Source of the DNA: Acephala macrosclerotiorum | Taxonomy: Eukaryota > Ascomycota > Leotiomycetes > Helotiales > Mollisiaceae | Assembly (NCBI GenBank): GCA_014904845.1 | Contig: MU119233.1 | Span: forward strand, 62,001 to 126,000 | Length of the DNA stretch: 64,000 bases | Direction of reading: 5' to 3' | In this document: piece by piece, positions 46,706-59,319 of the stretch | Layout of the letters: every line of letters begins with the position of its first letter | Numbering within the stretch: position 1 is the stretch's first letter | Translations under genes and position numbers: made by a program | The notes under the pieces: generated by a model | Seen by the model: only the letters and a program-made list of their open reading frames with translations | What the model was told of the DNA's origin: nothing | The model's database searches: none

Positions 46706-47017
46706 ATGAGACTTCTTATCCAGATCACTTTCTCCTTTGTTATTTTCCTTTCCTCGGCCGTTCTCTGCTCCACTCCTCAACCTCAAGCACAAGTGCAAGT
46801 GGCGACCTCATGGACACAACGGAAAGAAGCCATCTTACGCCTGAATTTCAGAGATGAGGGCAGCTCAGAAATCAGGGAGGATTACCAAGATGATTTTTAT
46901 TGCTTCTCTCGATCGTTGGGCGTGCGATCGCTGTGTTCACGGTCATCAAATTTTGTGAAGACACTGGAGAGTAGATGTGAGTGCTACGGCGGGACATTGA
47001 ATGAAAGGCTGGAGTAG
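46706..47017 (+). CDS. Small protein with signal peptide, possibly decayed paralogue
   Basis: Unrecognised. 103 residues opening MRLLIQITFSFVIFLSSAVLC, a good signal peptide, followed by a Gln-rich segment and a region with Cys (CFSRSLGVRSLCSRSS). The next gene starts with the same MRLLI and has a comparable layout. In this copy a different frame around 46890-46975 encodes a hydrophobic stretch (FLLLLSIVG..AIAVFTVIKF) that resembles the paralogue's membrane helix, reached only past a TGA. The present C-terminus may therefore be the result of a frameshift. It could be an effector-like secreted peptide; there is no evidence for that role. Confidence 0.4.
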   Translation: MRLLIQITFSFVIFLSSAVLCSTPQPQAQVQVATSWTQRKEAILRLNFRDEGSSEIREDYQDDFYCFSRSLGVRSLCSRSSNFVKTLESRCECYGGTLNERLE

Positions 47018-47372
47018 GACATGACTGACCGGGATGCGGTGACATTTCAATAAGGGGCATTCTGCGAGACTTTGTGACGCGATGAGGCAGAATACAATAA
47101 TTGCACCGTGAATCGAACTTGATTCGAGTGCTGTTTGAAATGCTTGTGAGGCACTCACCAGCTGAATTCAAACCCAAAGCAAGGTGAATCACCTTGCTCA
47201 CCTGCTCTTATGGGTGGTATCTTCTCATCATAATAAAAATTGAAGAAACACACCCCGGGTCTCAGATAAAGTCCCAGTATCAGAGAATATCAGAGTCTCG
47301 TCCTTCAATTTCACACCAAATCATCAAGCAAGCCACAGAACACAGAACTCAAGACGCTAGAAGCGAAGAAAG

Positions 47373-47654
47373 ATGAGACTCCTCATCACCACCTCCCTCA
47401 TCCTCGCTTTTCTTCTCGTTGTTGCCACTCAAGGCTCACATCTCTCTTCAACTCAGATAGACGTATCAGCTCAACAGGAAGCCCAGGCGGTTCAAGATAA
47501 GGCTCCTCTCATTCCCAGGCTTGGATCACAAGACCAACTACAGAAGCGTAATATACCTCGTCCAGTTATCATTACACTCATATGCGTTAGCGCAGCAGTA
47601 GTCTTCCTTCTGGCAGCCGTCATAGGCGCCAGATGGGGAGTCGAAAGAACGTAG
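47373..47654 (+). CDS. Small type I membrane protein (signal peptide + C-terminal TM)
   Basis: Unrecognised. 93 residues: signal peptide MRLLITTSLILAFLLVVATQG, a short polar Gln-rich stretch, a KR pair (LQKRNIP) that could be a Kex2-type site, then a strong membrane helix VIITLICVSAAVVFLLAAVIGA and a short charged tail. A shared MRLLI start and layout with 46706-47017 suggest a tandem pair. No introns. Confidence 0.5.
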   Translation: MRLLITTSLILAFLLVVATQGSHLSSTQIDVSAQQEAQAVQDKAPLIPRLGSQDQLQKRNIPRPVIITLICVSAAVVFLLAAVIGARWGVERT

Positions 47655-47853
47655 CGGATCGCACCCTCTAGATACGTCTGGTTGCTGCGCTGAAAGATAC
47701 TATGTGATGTGCTTCAACTTGAAAAAATATGTCGGGGCGCAAAATGAACAGGAACTAGGGGACGAGGCAAGCAAGCATACAGTACAAGCCACAACGCGAG
47801 ACTACGAGAAATGATGGGATACAAAACAATAATTGTAATGCAAATTTCATTAT

Positions 47854-49729
47854 TCATAAACGAACGGGAAACCTCGTTCTCAGTTGCCCCCCATACTTAT
47901 AAAACAGAATGGGCACAGGCATGAAAGCCAAAGCCAGAAATCCAAATAAGCTATTTCCCCATCCGTATCCTAAACTACCATATAAAGATGGAGCAGCGAG
48001 AGGCAAGAAGGTGCCGAATAGAGACCGAAGTACCGAGCTGGCGGCTAGTGCTGAAGCTGCACCCTCGGATCCGAATGCGTCGACGAGGTATATTTGAGAC
48101 GGCAGCTGTGAAGAGGTCAATTTGAGGACCAGTCCTGACATCTGTTGACTGCGGGAATGCTCACCATTACGAACAAATTCCCAAGGCCAATGAAACTCGT
48201 CCCAACAATCGGCGCCATCCAATAAACCTTCTCTTGTGCAGTCCACTGGAAACGGAAATGTCAGCCATTGCCTTTCAGAACTATATGAACTGCTCCAAGA
48301 TAATGAACCTTTTATTCTGGATTCACTTACCCCATAAACGAAAAATCCAATCGGAACAATCGGCGTAAACCAAACCATCAACGGCAACCTCTCTTCCGGC
48401 TCCATCTCCCCCTTATTCCGTTTCGCTCTACACTTCAAGATCCTATCACTCAACCCTCCAAACAACCCCAACCCCAAAATCATCCCAATCCCCTGCCCCA
48501 AATACGCCAATCCCGACACTCCAACTGCGAAATGATACTGCTCGATAAAAACAGCTGAATAGGTGCTAAAGCAAAGGAACATTAGGCCGAAGATGAATGC
48601 AACGTAGATAGAGAGGAGGAGCACGACTGGTGAGAGAATGAGGAGTTTTAAAGGCCGTATTAGGCTATGTCTAAGATGAGTCATTGGGGAGAGACGTTCG
48701 TGGCCTTTAACCTGGAGGTCTGTATTTCCCGTAGATTTCCGGAGTCGAGCTGCTTTTCGTTCCAGAATTACCGGACCGTACGTTTCACGCATGAAAATCA
48801 GCGCCACTGCAAGCCAAACTCCTGCCTTCAAGCAGTCAGCGACACTCCCCAAAAATTAAAGGGAAAGGATACGTACCGCAATAGCAATAATCCAAAACGT
48901 CCACCTCCACCCCAACCTCTGCCCAATAAACCCCCCAATAACCGGCCCAATCACTGGGGCAAAAATAAATCCCACAGCCGTCGCCGCCATCGCCTTCCCC
49001 CTCTCTGCAACCGGAATCAAATCTGCCACCGTCCCGCCACCAATCGTGCTCGGGCTACTTCCTGCACATCCAGCTATGAATCTGAAGATTAGAAACATGG
49101 TGATGTTTTGGCTGCAGCCGCAGGCTAGGAGGAAGGCGACAAAGGTGGCAATTGAGAGATGGTAGACGGGGAGACGGCCGTAGAGTTCGGAGAGGGGGCC
49201 CATAAGGAGGGGGCCGAGGGTGAAGCCTAGGAGGAAGATGGAGATTGTCAGGGAGCCGATTATGGGGTTGTGTTGGTGGAAGTGTTTCATTATGATGCCG
49301 GATGCTGGGGCGGAGATGGTTGTTGAGAGGTTCCTGCTGGATGTCAGGGGGGCTCCATGGATTGAGGGAGAATGGCAATACTGACACTACGAAGACAATG
49401 ATGCTGACCAAGGCAATATGGTAAACTCTCTTTCCTTTGCTCCCTACATCAAGAGAAAATCAGCAACTGCTTCAGCAAGCTTTTTCCTAGAGAACCGAGA
49501 CATTGTCTGGCAAGCAAGCAATGAGATCATGTAGAAGATGAAAGGAATTGCTGCTCCAACACCTACATTTCATGGGGTTCTCGACATCCCCATCCCCATC
49601 CCAATCAACAGCATCCACCAGCGTCACCTCACTTAACCTCGTCCCCTTACTCTCCTTATCATCCCATATCTCTGACCCAGTCTTCCAAATCCCATCACTA
49701 AACAACTCCCTCTCAACATCAAGAGCCAT
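47854..49729 (-). CDS. MFS transporter, DHA1-like (polyamine/multidrug type), six exons
   Basis: Exons 49567-49729, 49386-49443, 48877-49333, 48331-48825, 48165-48245 and 47854-48105 join in frame to 501 residues; introns 123, 52, 51, 85 and 59 bp all have GT..AG ends. The N-terminus has the family's VDWDGDGDVENPMKW motif, followed by SKGKRVYH. Then come LGFTLGPLLMGPLSELYGRLPVYH (motif A), FRFIAGCAGSSPSTIGGGTVADLIPVAERGKAMA, and GPVIGGFIGQRLGWRWTFWI (motif C region). FMRETYGPVILERKAARLR follows before the central loop, then YLVDAFGSEGAASALAA near the C-terminus. All are typical of drug:H+ antiporters of the polyamine/cycloheximide type. No break is seen, in contrast to the genes at 33-46 kb. 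It is on the same strand as the glycosyltransferase, 350 bp downstream of it. Confidence 0.92.
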
Positions 49730-50078
49730 GTCCAACAAAAAGGATCAAGAAATCCTTCTTCGCATGGTTACTCACTAACCCACTCGCCGTTATCAGATCT
49801 ATGTACCTTGACACGGAACTCAGCCAACCTAACTTTAGGCTAGACCACAACCATGCTCCGATTAAAAGCAAAACATAGAACAATACAATTGGTGACACGA
49901 GACAAAAGTATTCAACCGGATATATGCATAAGATATCAAATTGAAGGTTTCTACGGAGTCCGAAGTCCGGACATCCCCTTATCTCGACTTGCAGATTCGA
50001 TGTCGATCAGATACATATTTGAAAGTAAAGCATGCAGATTGCTGACATCAGATTCGTAAATTCAGGCTGTTTCACATA

Positions 50079-51392
50079 TCACTTCTCCCGGAGCAAGAAT
50101 TTCCACATGACATCCGCTGTAGTGCGTGCACTATCCGTAGTCCGGATCTTCTCTGCCAGCTCCATAGCACGGGCCTTGTAGTTGGGATCCTCCAGCACTA
50201 TCTTCACCGCGGCCCGGATGCTTGCCGGATGCCAACTGCGCCGCTGAATGCGAATACCGGCCCCCGCATTCATCACATTGTCGAGGTTCGTCTGTTGCTC
50301 GACCTGTAGGGCCACACCCACGACAGGAGTTCCGGCGGCGATCGCCGTCTGTACCGTGCCTTGGCCACCGTGCATAATGACAACGTCGGCCAGGGTGGTA
50401 GCCGCTGGTGCTGGAATGAATCGATCGGTGATCAGCAGTCGAGGGTCGCCATTGGCGACAGAACGAGCTTCCTCTAGCGAGCAAATGGCTGGTGCAGCCA
50501 GGACAACTGCGTTCCAATTGTCGTTTCGATTCAAGATCAAGGCTCGGATTGCCTCAAGGAGAAAGTCCTTGGTGCCGGAGCTACCCATGGTAACCAGGAT
50601 CGAAGGGCCATGGTCGTTGCGTAAATGAGCCGCAATATCTGAATCAAGCTCGGCAGTGTCATGAATCTGAGCAAAGAGTGCGCCTGTGATGACAATGTTG
50701 TCGGGGAGTAAATGGACATAGTCGGCGTGGAACGAGGGCAAATCATTCACCAGGTTCAGATCCGCCGTGTTCATATCGAATAAGCTAATTGGGCCACCGC
50801 CCAAGCCTGGCCAGCCACAGGCAGCGGCAGCAGCACCGAGGCGCTTTTGCTTCATCGTAGGTGCATAGACCATCAAGTGGCTGAAATGCTGGGCGAGCCA
50901 TTGTCGTATTGGGCGAGGCAGGAGGGTAAGGACTGGGACCATATCTGGCAGATCTCGAATAAGACCATTGGTGAAAGCTGCTTGGTGCACCGGCAGTGGG
51001 AGAAAGTTGATGGTGCGTATCCCGAGCAAGCGAGCGGCAAGGCTGGTAACTGGCCACATGCCATGCAAAACCACATCTGGGCGCAAGGTCCGGAAAGCTT
51101 CCAACTGGCCTTCGATGAAGCTTCGCGCGATGCCTTCAGATCCGAAGAACTCGGGAAAGTCCCATCCAAGATCGTCAGCGACGCTAAGACCAGGTACGCG
51201 GGGCTCGCAGGGCACAATGTTGAATCCAGCCTTCCGGATGATAGGCTCAAAGCGACTGCCACAAGAAAGGAAGTCGATCTTCAGCTCATGGCCTTCAGGG
51301 CAGTATTCGCGTAGGGCGGTGGCCAAGGCAATGGCACGAGTTGTATCGCCTGCGTCTTGGAACGCGGCGCTAACGATGACATAGGTATGCAT
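50079..51392 (-). CDS. UDP-glycosyltransferase-like enzyme (GT1, GT-B fold), intron-less
   Basis: Single-exon protein of 437 residues, with no break. The N-terminal domain opens with MHTYVIVSAAFQDAGDTTRAIALATAL, the nucleotide-fold start that in GT1 enzymes usually reads G-H-x-x-P. The C-terminal donor domain has SILVTMGSSGTKDF and the UGT signature region DVVIMHGGQGTVQTAIAAGTPVVGVALQVEQQTN, with the usual HGG and Q for nucleotide-sugar binding. It would transfer a sugar from a nucleotide sugar to a small lipophilic acceptor. The domain style is close to bacterial macrolide/antibiotic-type glycosyltransferases. The gene is visibly richer in G+C than its neighbours and has no intron, so bacterial origin by transfer is possible. 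It may work with the adjacent efflux carrier. Confidence 0.88.
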   Translation of the reverse strand: MHTYVIVSAAFQDAGDTTRAIALATALREYCPEGHELKIDFLSCGSRFEPIIRKAGFNIVPCEPRVPGLSVADDLGWDFPEFFGSEGIARSFIEGQLEAFRTLRPDVVLHGMWPVTSLAARLLGIRTINFLPLPVHQAAFTNGLIRDLPDMVPVLTLLPRPIRQWLAQHFSHLMVYAPTMKQKRLGAAAAACGWPGLGGGPISLFDMNTADLNLVNDLPSFHADYVHLLPDNIVITGALFAQIHDTAELDSDIAAHLRNDHGPSILVTMGSSGTKDFLLEAIRALILNRNDNWNAVVLAAPAICSLEEARSVANGDPRLLITDRFIPAPAATTLADVVIMHGGQGTVQTAIAAGTPVVGVALQVEQQTNLDNVMNAGAGIRIQRRSWHPASIRAAVKIVLEDPNYKARAMELAEKIRTTDSARTTADVMWKFLLREK

Positions 51393-51503
51393 TTCTGGTC
51401 AGCGTTGGTGAAAAGAATATGTTAAGTGTAGGGCAGGAGATTGACGAAAAGTAGCAGACTAAAGCCTTAAAATACTAATGATAAGCCTGGCCCTGATCTG
51501 CTG

Positions 51504-51533
51504 TCCGCTCAGATAAATGGAGCAATCCGCTCA
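51504..51533. promoter_or_regulatory. Repeated TCCGCTCA in the glycosyltransferase promoter
   Basis: TCCGCTCA occurs at 51504-51511 and 51526-51533, about 112-141 bp before the ATG, followed by TCCGCGCGG at 51541-51549. These carry CCG/CGG half-sites like those bound by Zn2Cys6 proteins. Function inferred. Confidence 0.3.
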
Positions 51534-51969
51534 TGACTTGTCCGCGCGGTTAACGGTCCGACAAAACAAACTCTAACATTCGTATGGAAGGGAAGTAGAC
51601 ACCTATCAATCGTATTTCGAAGTGGGTATTTCAAAGAGAGCATTGCACCACCACCTAAAAGGTTAAAAATCCGACCCCGGTGGATATCGCTTGGGTAATG
51701 ATGCTCACTCACAATTGTGGCGCATTTGTCTAATCTTAGGTATGATAGTAGTAAGCGTAGCTGAGGAGTCGAATCAAGTTTCTTCCCGTGACATTGAACT
51801 ACAGCCTTGCTGTGTTAAACTTGCTGTGAAAGCTTAAAAAATTTGTTATGAAAGCTTAATTGATAACGGGCATGTAGAAGGTGGAGACTAGATAGCAACT
51901 CCGTTCCGTATGTCTACGTCCTGTTGGACAATGTGCGCCACAGTCGAAGTGAACGCATCGCGATGCCGA
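51534..51969. other. Intergenic, nothing recognised
   Basis: No gene or repeat seen between the glycosyltransferase promoter and the helicase pseudogene's 3' end. Confidence 0.4.
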
Positions 51970-54900
51970 TCATGAGCTGAAAAATTTCGTCGAGATAGAG
52001 CATCGACGGCCGTAGAGAGAATCTCCTCCAATGACTCTCAAGAATCCAGCAAAACTCTCCCCGGTTGACCAAGCGGACCAAGCGGTGTCTCGAAGTGGAT
52101 TGGCAGATTCAGCCATTTCTCGACAGTCAATGTGTTTGGATCGGCAATCCATCTAGGTTCGGGACCGAAAAGAGCTACTATTCGAGGCGTGACGAGGCTT
52201 GTTTCCCTTATCATAAGTGATTTGTCTTCTCGAGATAGGTCTTTGTAGGAGAGGAGGGGCCAGCTGGCGGAAGCGCGGTGGGAGTTTTAACAGTAGACTT
52301 AGTAGAGTCTTTCCGATGGTGTATAGACTTGATACCGTAGGTGGACGATGGATGAATTATAATTCGGTTCTCCTCTCGTGTCCTGAACATCCTGTGCTCG
52401 ATCTTCTTGCAATGTTCCCACGGAAGCCAGTGATTGTGAGAGCTTTGATGAGAGGAAAGTTGTCCAAGTTCTCATTGAGCGATGCAGTCCCTAGTTGATG
52501 GCGGAGGCGGGGTTCTGACGAGTACCAGGTATGAAACCGGCTTCAACGAGGACTTGTTCACATTGCTCCATTGTTTGAAGATCAGAAAATAGGCGCGGCC
52601 GTTCAGGAATTGTTGTTACAGAATGCTATGCACGTCGGAAACTTGATACTCGGGATTAGACTGCACCTTCTGGCATAGCGAAAGACTTCAACGACGTCGA
52701 TCGAATTACTGTTATACCCTTTACCGAATTCGTTGCGACTCATGTCTGCAACCTTTTCATTGCCTGCGAAACTCAAGAAAAGGTTGGCATCAGCAGCCGC
52801 ATACAAAATGAGCATTTGGTTCAAACAACGAAATCTGATCCCTAGGACAATCATTTTGCCCAGAGGTGAATATACCAGGAGCGAAGCCAACAAGCGACCG
52901 AGAGGTGCCAAACGTCCATCGGGCGTAAAGGCTTCTAGATCTTTGAGATCCTCGATGAATACCTGCATAGCTTCGGGCCAAGATGGACCTATTGCCCTGG
53001 CTAAGAACTCTTCGACGCGAGAATTTGGTGCTTGGTTGTTTACATTCAGACATATCTCCTGTAAGCCAGAGCGAAGCATCTCTTGATTGCCCACAGTATT
53101 TAAAGAGTTGAAGCGAGCTTTCAAGAATAGCGTGTAGTAGTAACCATTCCGGGCTCGTCCTGCTCGACCAGCACGTTACCTAGAGCCGGGCTTGCTGATC
53201 CAGCCGCAGCGCAATTGGTTGACATGGGTTTGTTGGTTGCACCGCTTCTCACGAACCTTTCCGGAGTCGATAACGTATTGGATATCTGGGATCGTAATTG
53301 AAGTTTCAGCAATGTTGGTGGATAGATAATCTTTCTGCATCCCTTAGGCGGCGGGTCGAATACTTCATTTTGGCTCTCATCGTCTCGCATAGAGGAGTGA
53401 AGTTTGAATATCTAGAAGTGAGAAGAATCCCCAAAATTGACGCTAAGTAGACTTTGCGTCCTGTGGAATCTCTCGACTTCCAGTATCTCTCCAATACCGG
53501 GTAAGAATGAGAGAATGGCATCGTCGGAGCTGGTTCTAGCAACCTCCGCGATGACTGTAACAAGAGGTTTACAGGGACGATCAAGTTTTCGGTTCCTGCA
53601 ACTGACGGCGGGCTACCATCAGGTGATTTGCTTCGCAAAATGCTGTCTTTAGCAAATCGTTCCTCGGTTTCTAGATAGCCTTTACAGATCTTGTGGAGCA
53701 ATAGAAGATTTTTCGTCTTGTACCTTAATTTCAGCATGATATTCTCAAGATAGAGTCCCTTCCCCGGATACATCCTGCCCGGCACTTCTATTGAGGAGCA
53801 TGGATGCCGGGTATCATTTTCGTCAAGCTGCCCGAAATAGCCCGCAAATAAATTCGTATCGATGGTTGCGCTCATGAGAACAACTTTAGGGACTTTCCTG
53901 TCGGCTCTCTTCCTTTGTTCTAACAAAGTCTTAAGACTAACCATGAGAAAATTAATGGACATATCTCTCTCATGGACCTCATCAAGGATGATACCTGACG
54001 CTTTATCCAAAGTTGTGTCTCCACGATACTGCAGTTGCCTGAGCAAACTACCAGCTGTACAGAATGTGATACTATCACCTGGTTTGGGTAATTTGGAATC
54101 GAATCTAAAGTGATAGCCAACAGTGTTTTTGAGCCTTCCGCCGCGTTCGAAAGCTACATGTCTTGCAAGCGAGCTAGCTGCAATGCGACGAGGTTGGACA
54201 CAGATAATGTGTACCTTTTCACCTCTCCCCCTCTCGAGGGCACTCTCGAGAACGATCTGGGGGACCTGGGTAGTTTTGCCACTCCCAGTTCACTAGGTTG
54301 TACCAATAATGATACTGTAAGGGTTCTGCTCAACGAGTTCGAGAACATCCTTGTGATCATTTATCGTCAAGTCCGATCTTGAAGCTCGCTGTTAAGCATT
54401 CTGAGGGTCATCATGACACTATTTCAACAGCGTACTCCGACGTCGAATCTCTGCAGAAGACGAGCGGGGGCGTGAATCGAAACGGAAAGGGTCGTCCTCG
54501 TCCTGAACAGCTTTGGAGGTATCTCTAGTTGCTGCGGTGGTTGTCGTGAAACAAGACTAATTGCTCTCTGCATATCTTTTAATGTTTACTCGCTGAGCCC
54601 GAACTAGTTTAATGCTCACGTGTACCTTCTCAACGAGGATGTCTACCGCCATTTTTGAGGAACAGAAGTGGTTCGTTCTTGGCGATGTAAACCGCTACCG
54701 CGAGCTCTGCCAATTGTCGAGCTGACATTTTATTCGGCATGCTAACTTGGCATCCTACCTATTGAGTGCCCAGGAATACCCGCGCGGTGTGGTCTTTGAC
54801 ATCAGATTTGTGTTTCCAATCTCTACCTTTTTGACCTTGAAATTGAAGGCGTGGCCCCATTCAACTTGTAAAAGCTGATGAATTTCTAAACACATAACAT

Positions 54901-55710
54901 GTCGGTATTCAATCATGTAGGCACAAGGATGAGAGTGGATGGAAGGAAGGGATGACCGTAAAGGCAAAGGCAGCGTGGCTTGACAATAGCAAATGTTCTA
55001 TGCCTTCAGATTCGTCGTGATGGTGTCAAATATTTTCTTGTGAGCCCTCGACGCAGCTGTATCTCGGAGATGGCTGATTGCTTTATGGAACTCGATCAAA
55101 GCCAGGCAATCAGCCGGGGGCAGGGTACACCCGCATCCCTCAACTTTGATACTCAACTCTGTAGCTCAATTGATGAGTGATATGTTGATCTCTTCGCCCC
55201 ATTGGTAGGTACAACGCGAACACTGTATTTTGGTACGGTGAGTATCGTAGAAGCGGCTTTGTAAACATTGATTTTAACACTGACGACATTCTGTTGGGTC
55301 CTTCTCCGAGTTGCGACACCTGGAGCAATTGTACGCTGATTGCCCAGATCTTCTAGCATGAGACCAAGATCATCTTGTTTGATTTTTATGGGTTCTGCAA
55401 GAGCAGAACAGTATCTAGAGGTGGCAAATGATGCTGCAAGGTTCGTGGATTCTTGTGTCGTGAACCCGTCTTTCGTTATAGCAAGCACTTGGGCTTCGGC
55501 ATTTCGACGGCAGAGACGCTCTAAGAAACGGCAGATATTGTGTCGTGCGAAGTGAGCAAGATTGACCAGTGGAGAAGGACTATAGAGCTTGATTAGAGTT
55601 GCAAGAACAATAGGATATGAAAATGGAATACCGAAATAGTTCGAAGCACGCGTCCACGGCTCAGAGTGGCTCCGCGGCAATTCATGAGTCAATTCTCTCC
55701 AGGGGGACAT
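51970..55710 (-). pseudogene. DExH-box RNA helicase (DHX/RNA helicase A-like), decayed
   Basis: About 3.7 kb tracing one large SF2 helicase. The N-terminal part is open from ATG 55710 to 55153. The core follows: DHKDVLELVEQNPYSIIIGTT, then a TAG-TGA pair at about 54291-54296, directly followed in frame by TGSGKTTQVPQIVLE (motif I), VQPRRIAASSLARHV (Ia), ILDEVHERD (motif II, about 53963-53983) and LMSATIDTNLF (III). The second RecA domain appears after a frameshift near 53400-53440: HSSMRDDESQNEVF, IAETSITIPD (in a shifted frame), QRAGRAGR region, then the HA2-like LTPDGRLAPLG-type block and a degraded OB-fold to about 51970. The region 54430-55150 is heavily eroded. Composition is normal except for these breaks. 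The gene abuts the A+T block, 190 bp to its right. Confidence 0.82.
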
Positions 55711-58700
55711 TTTCTATTGAATTATAGGTTTCGTAGATGGAGAGAAAGACTCTCAGGGACGGATCATTGGAAGTGAAGCATTATGGCCTGTCAAATGTTG
55801 AAGACAGTTGAGATCAGAGCACCCCAGAATGAACTTTCGAAGGCAGAAAAGTGCAGCTCTAACTGAAAAAAGCAGGCGGTCGGTATTTGCGCTTGGAAAC
55901 TAATTTATGCGTATAATAATATATGGAAAAATAAAAAAATATTATTACTTTTTAAAATTATTAAAATATAAAATATAAAATAATTAAAAAAACATTTAAA
56001 AATTAAATATATAAATAATATTTATTTAATTTTATTATAAATTTTAAATTTTTTTTATTAAATTAAAATATAAAATATTTTTTTAATAAATTATTTAATT
56101 AATAAAATATAATTATATTTAATAAAAATAAAAATAATAATAAATTATATATTATTAAAATTATATATTTATTATATAATACGAATTATTTTCAATATTT
56201 AATAAATATATTTATTTATTAATTTATAAATTAATTAATTAATTAATAAATTTTTTTTTTAAAAATTTAAAATTAAAAAAATTATTAATTTTATTAATTT
56301 AATTTATTTTAAAAGTTTTAAATAAATTTATTAAACGCGTATTAAAATATTAAATTATGAAATTTTAAAATTATAAAAATTTTAATATTTTTTAATAAAA
56401 TTTAAATTTAAATTAATAATTATATTTTATTTAATTAATTATTAAAAATATTATAATTATTTATATATTTAATCGATATTGAAAACTTAAATTAAAATAT
56501 TCAAAAATTAAATAATTATAATTAATTAAATATAATTATATAAATATTATATATAAATTAAAATTTTTATATAATTAATAAAAAGAATATTAATAAATAA
56601 TTTATAATTGCTTATAAATTACGTTTTTATTTTAAATATTAAACAATTTATAAATATAATATAATATTTATATATAATTTAAAATATAATTTAAAAAATT
56701 AATTATTTATAAATTAATATATATTTTAAAATTTTAAATAATTAATATTAATTTATTTAAAATTAATAAATTATAATATTAATATATAATTTTATTATTT
56801 ATTTATATTATATATATAATAAAATCGATTTAAAAATTATATATTATAAATAAAACTTTTAATAAAATAAATTAAAAATACGATTTTTATAATAATTTTA
56901 AATTTAATTAATATAAAAATTAAAAATATATATATAAAATAATAATAATAATATTTTTATTTTTATTATAATTATTAAATTATTATTTATATTTTTTAAA
57001 TATATTAATTTTTTTATAATTAATAAATTAAAAAAATAATTTTATAAAATATAAAAAATTTAAATTTAAATGTTTTTAAAATATTAATAAAAAATATATA
57101 TTTAATTAATTTATTTAAATTTAAATTTTTTATTTTTATATTAATAATTATTATAATTTATTATAAAATTTTAAATATTTGTATAATATATTATTTTAAA
57201 CGTTATAATTAATAAATTTTTAAATTAATTTATAAAATTTTATTTTTAAAAATTTAATATAATTAAATTTATTATTATTTATTTATAATAATATATTTAA
57301 TTTTAAAATTAAATAATTCAAATATTAAAAAATTTTATTATTATTTTATTTAATTAAATAATAAATATTATATAATTAAAATTATAATTTATAAATTTTT
57401 TTTTTATATTTTTTTAAAAATATTTTAAAATTTTAATTTATATTAAATTATTATATTTTTATTTTAAATATTTAAAATAATAAAAACAATTTATTATATT
57501 ATATATTAAATTATAAAATTAATCGATTTAAACAAAATTATATAAATATTATATATAATCGTTTATAATTATTATATAATATATATTATTAATAATTAAT
57601 TAATATATAAATTTTTTTAAATATAATATTAATATTTTTAATAATAAAATTTTTTATTATAATTTTAAATTAATATATAATCGATTTATATTACGATTAT
57701 AATTAAAAAATCTTTATTAATATAAATTATATAAAATTTATAAATAAATTAAAATTTAAAATTTAAATATTTTTATTAATTCGTTATTATATAAATTAAT
57801 AAAATAAAATTATATTTAATAAAAATAATAAAATAATAAAATTTATTTTATTTTAATTTTATAATTATATATTAAATAAAAAAAAAATTTATTTATTATT
57901 AATTCGTTTAATAAATTATTAAACGAGTTTTTTTAAAAAATAAAATTTTTTATTATTATTATTATTTATAATTAATATTAATAAAAAATATAATTTAATT
58001 AAAAAATATAATTAAAAAATATAAAATATAATATTTTTAATATTTTTTTAATTTAAATTAAAATACGTTTATAATTGTTTTTAACGTTTTATATTATACG
58101 TAAAAAAATATATATATTAAATTATTATAATATTATTTATAAAAATATTTTTAATTAATATAATTAAATAAAAATAAAAAAAAATTTAATTTAAATTAAA
58201 ACGTATTTATAATTTAAAATTTAATAAATATTTAAAATATTTTAAATTTAAAAAAAAAATTATATTTATAAAATAAAAATAATTTAAATTATTTTAAAAA
58301 ATTTAAATTTAAAATAAAAAATAAATAATTAAATAAATAATTTTATATAAAATTTAAATTTATAATTTATTAAAAAATATAAAATAAATATTTATTATTA
58401 ATAATATATAAAAAATAAAAATAAAAATATTTTAATAAAAATTAATTTAATTTAAATTTATAATATAATTAAAATATTATTATAACGTTTTTAAATTATA
58501 TTTATTAAAAATAAAAATAAATAAATTTTTATATTAAAAATTCGTCGAATTAAATTTATTATTAATAATAATAATAATAAATTATTATTATAATATTATT
58601 TTAATATTAATTAATTATTATTAATATTTCTAAATATTAATAACGTTATAATAACGTTATAATAATATTAAAAAAATTAAATCGTTATTATTAAATTATT

Positions 58701-59010
58701 TTACTTATAAAAATTTTAATATTTTTTAATATTTTTATAAAATTAATTAAACGCATTTTAATAATTTTTTTTTTTAAAAAATTCGATTAATATTTATTAT
58801 AATATAAATAATTAAAATTATTATTAAAATAATTTTTAATATTTTTTTAATAATTTATTTGTAATAATTTAATAATCGTATTTTAAAATCGATTTTTTAA
58901 TATTTTTATATATAAATAATATTTAAAAATTTATTATTTTATTAATTAATTTATTTTATAAAATTTATTTTAGAAAATTTAAATACGAATAATAATAATA
59001 CGTAATTACG

Positions 59011-59109
<99 letters not shown>

Positions 59110-59110
59110 A
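59011..59110. repeat. (TAAA)n microsatellite
   Basis: About 25 perfect TAAA units in a row, inside the A+T block. Confidence 0.95.
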
Positions 59111-59319
59111 AAAATTACCGAGTTTTAAATGTCGTACTTAGTCGATCGTAATTGAAATTTTTAGTATTTTCGTACGAACTATTTAATAATACGTGCGCTA
59201 ACGTCGAGTTAACGTTATTAATTCAATTTTAACTTTTTATCAAAGGTTACTTAGCGCTATTAACGTTAAAAAATCGATTTATATTATTAACTATTATTAA
59301 TTTAATAAGTAAATTAATA

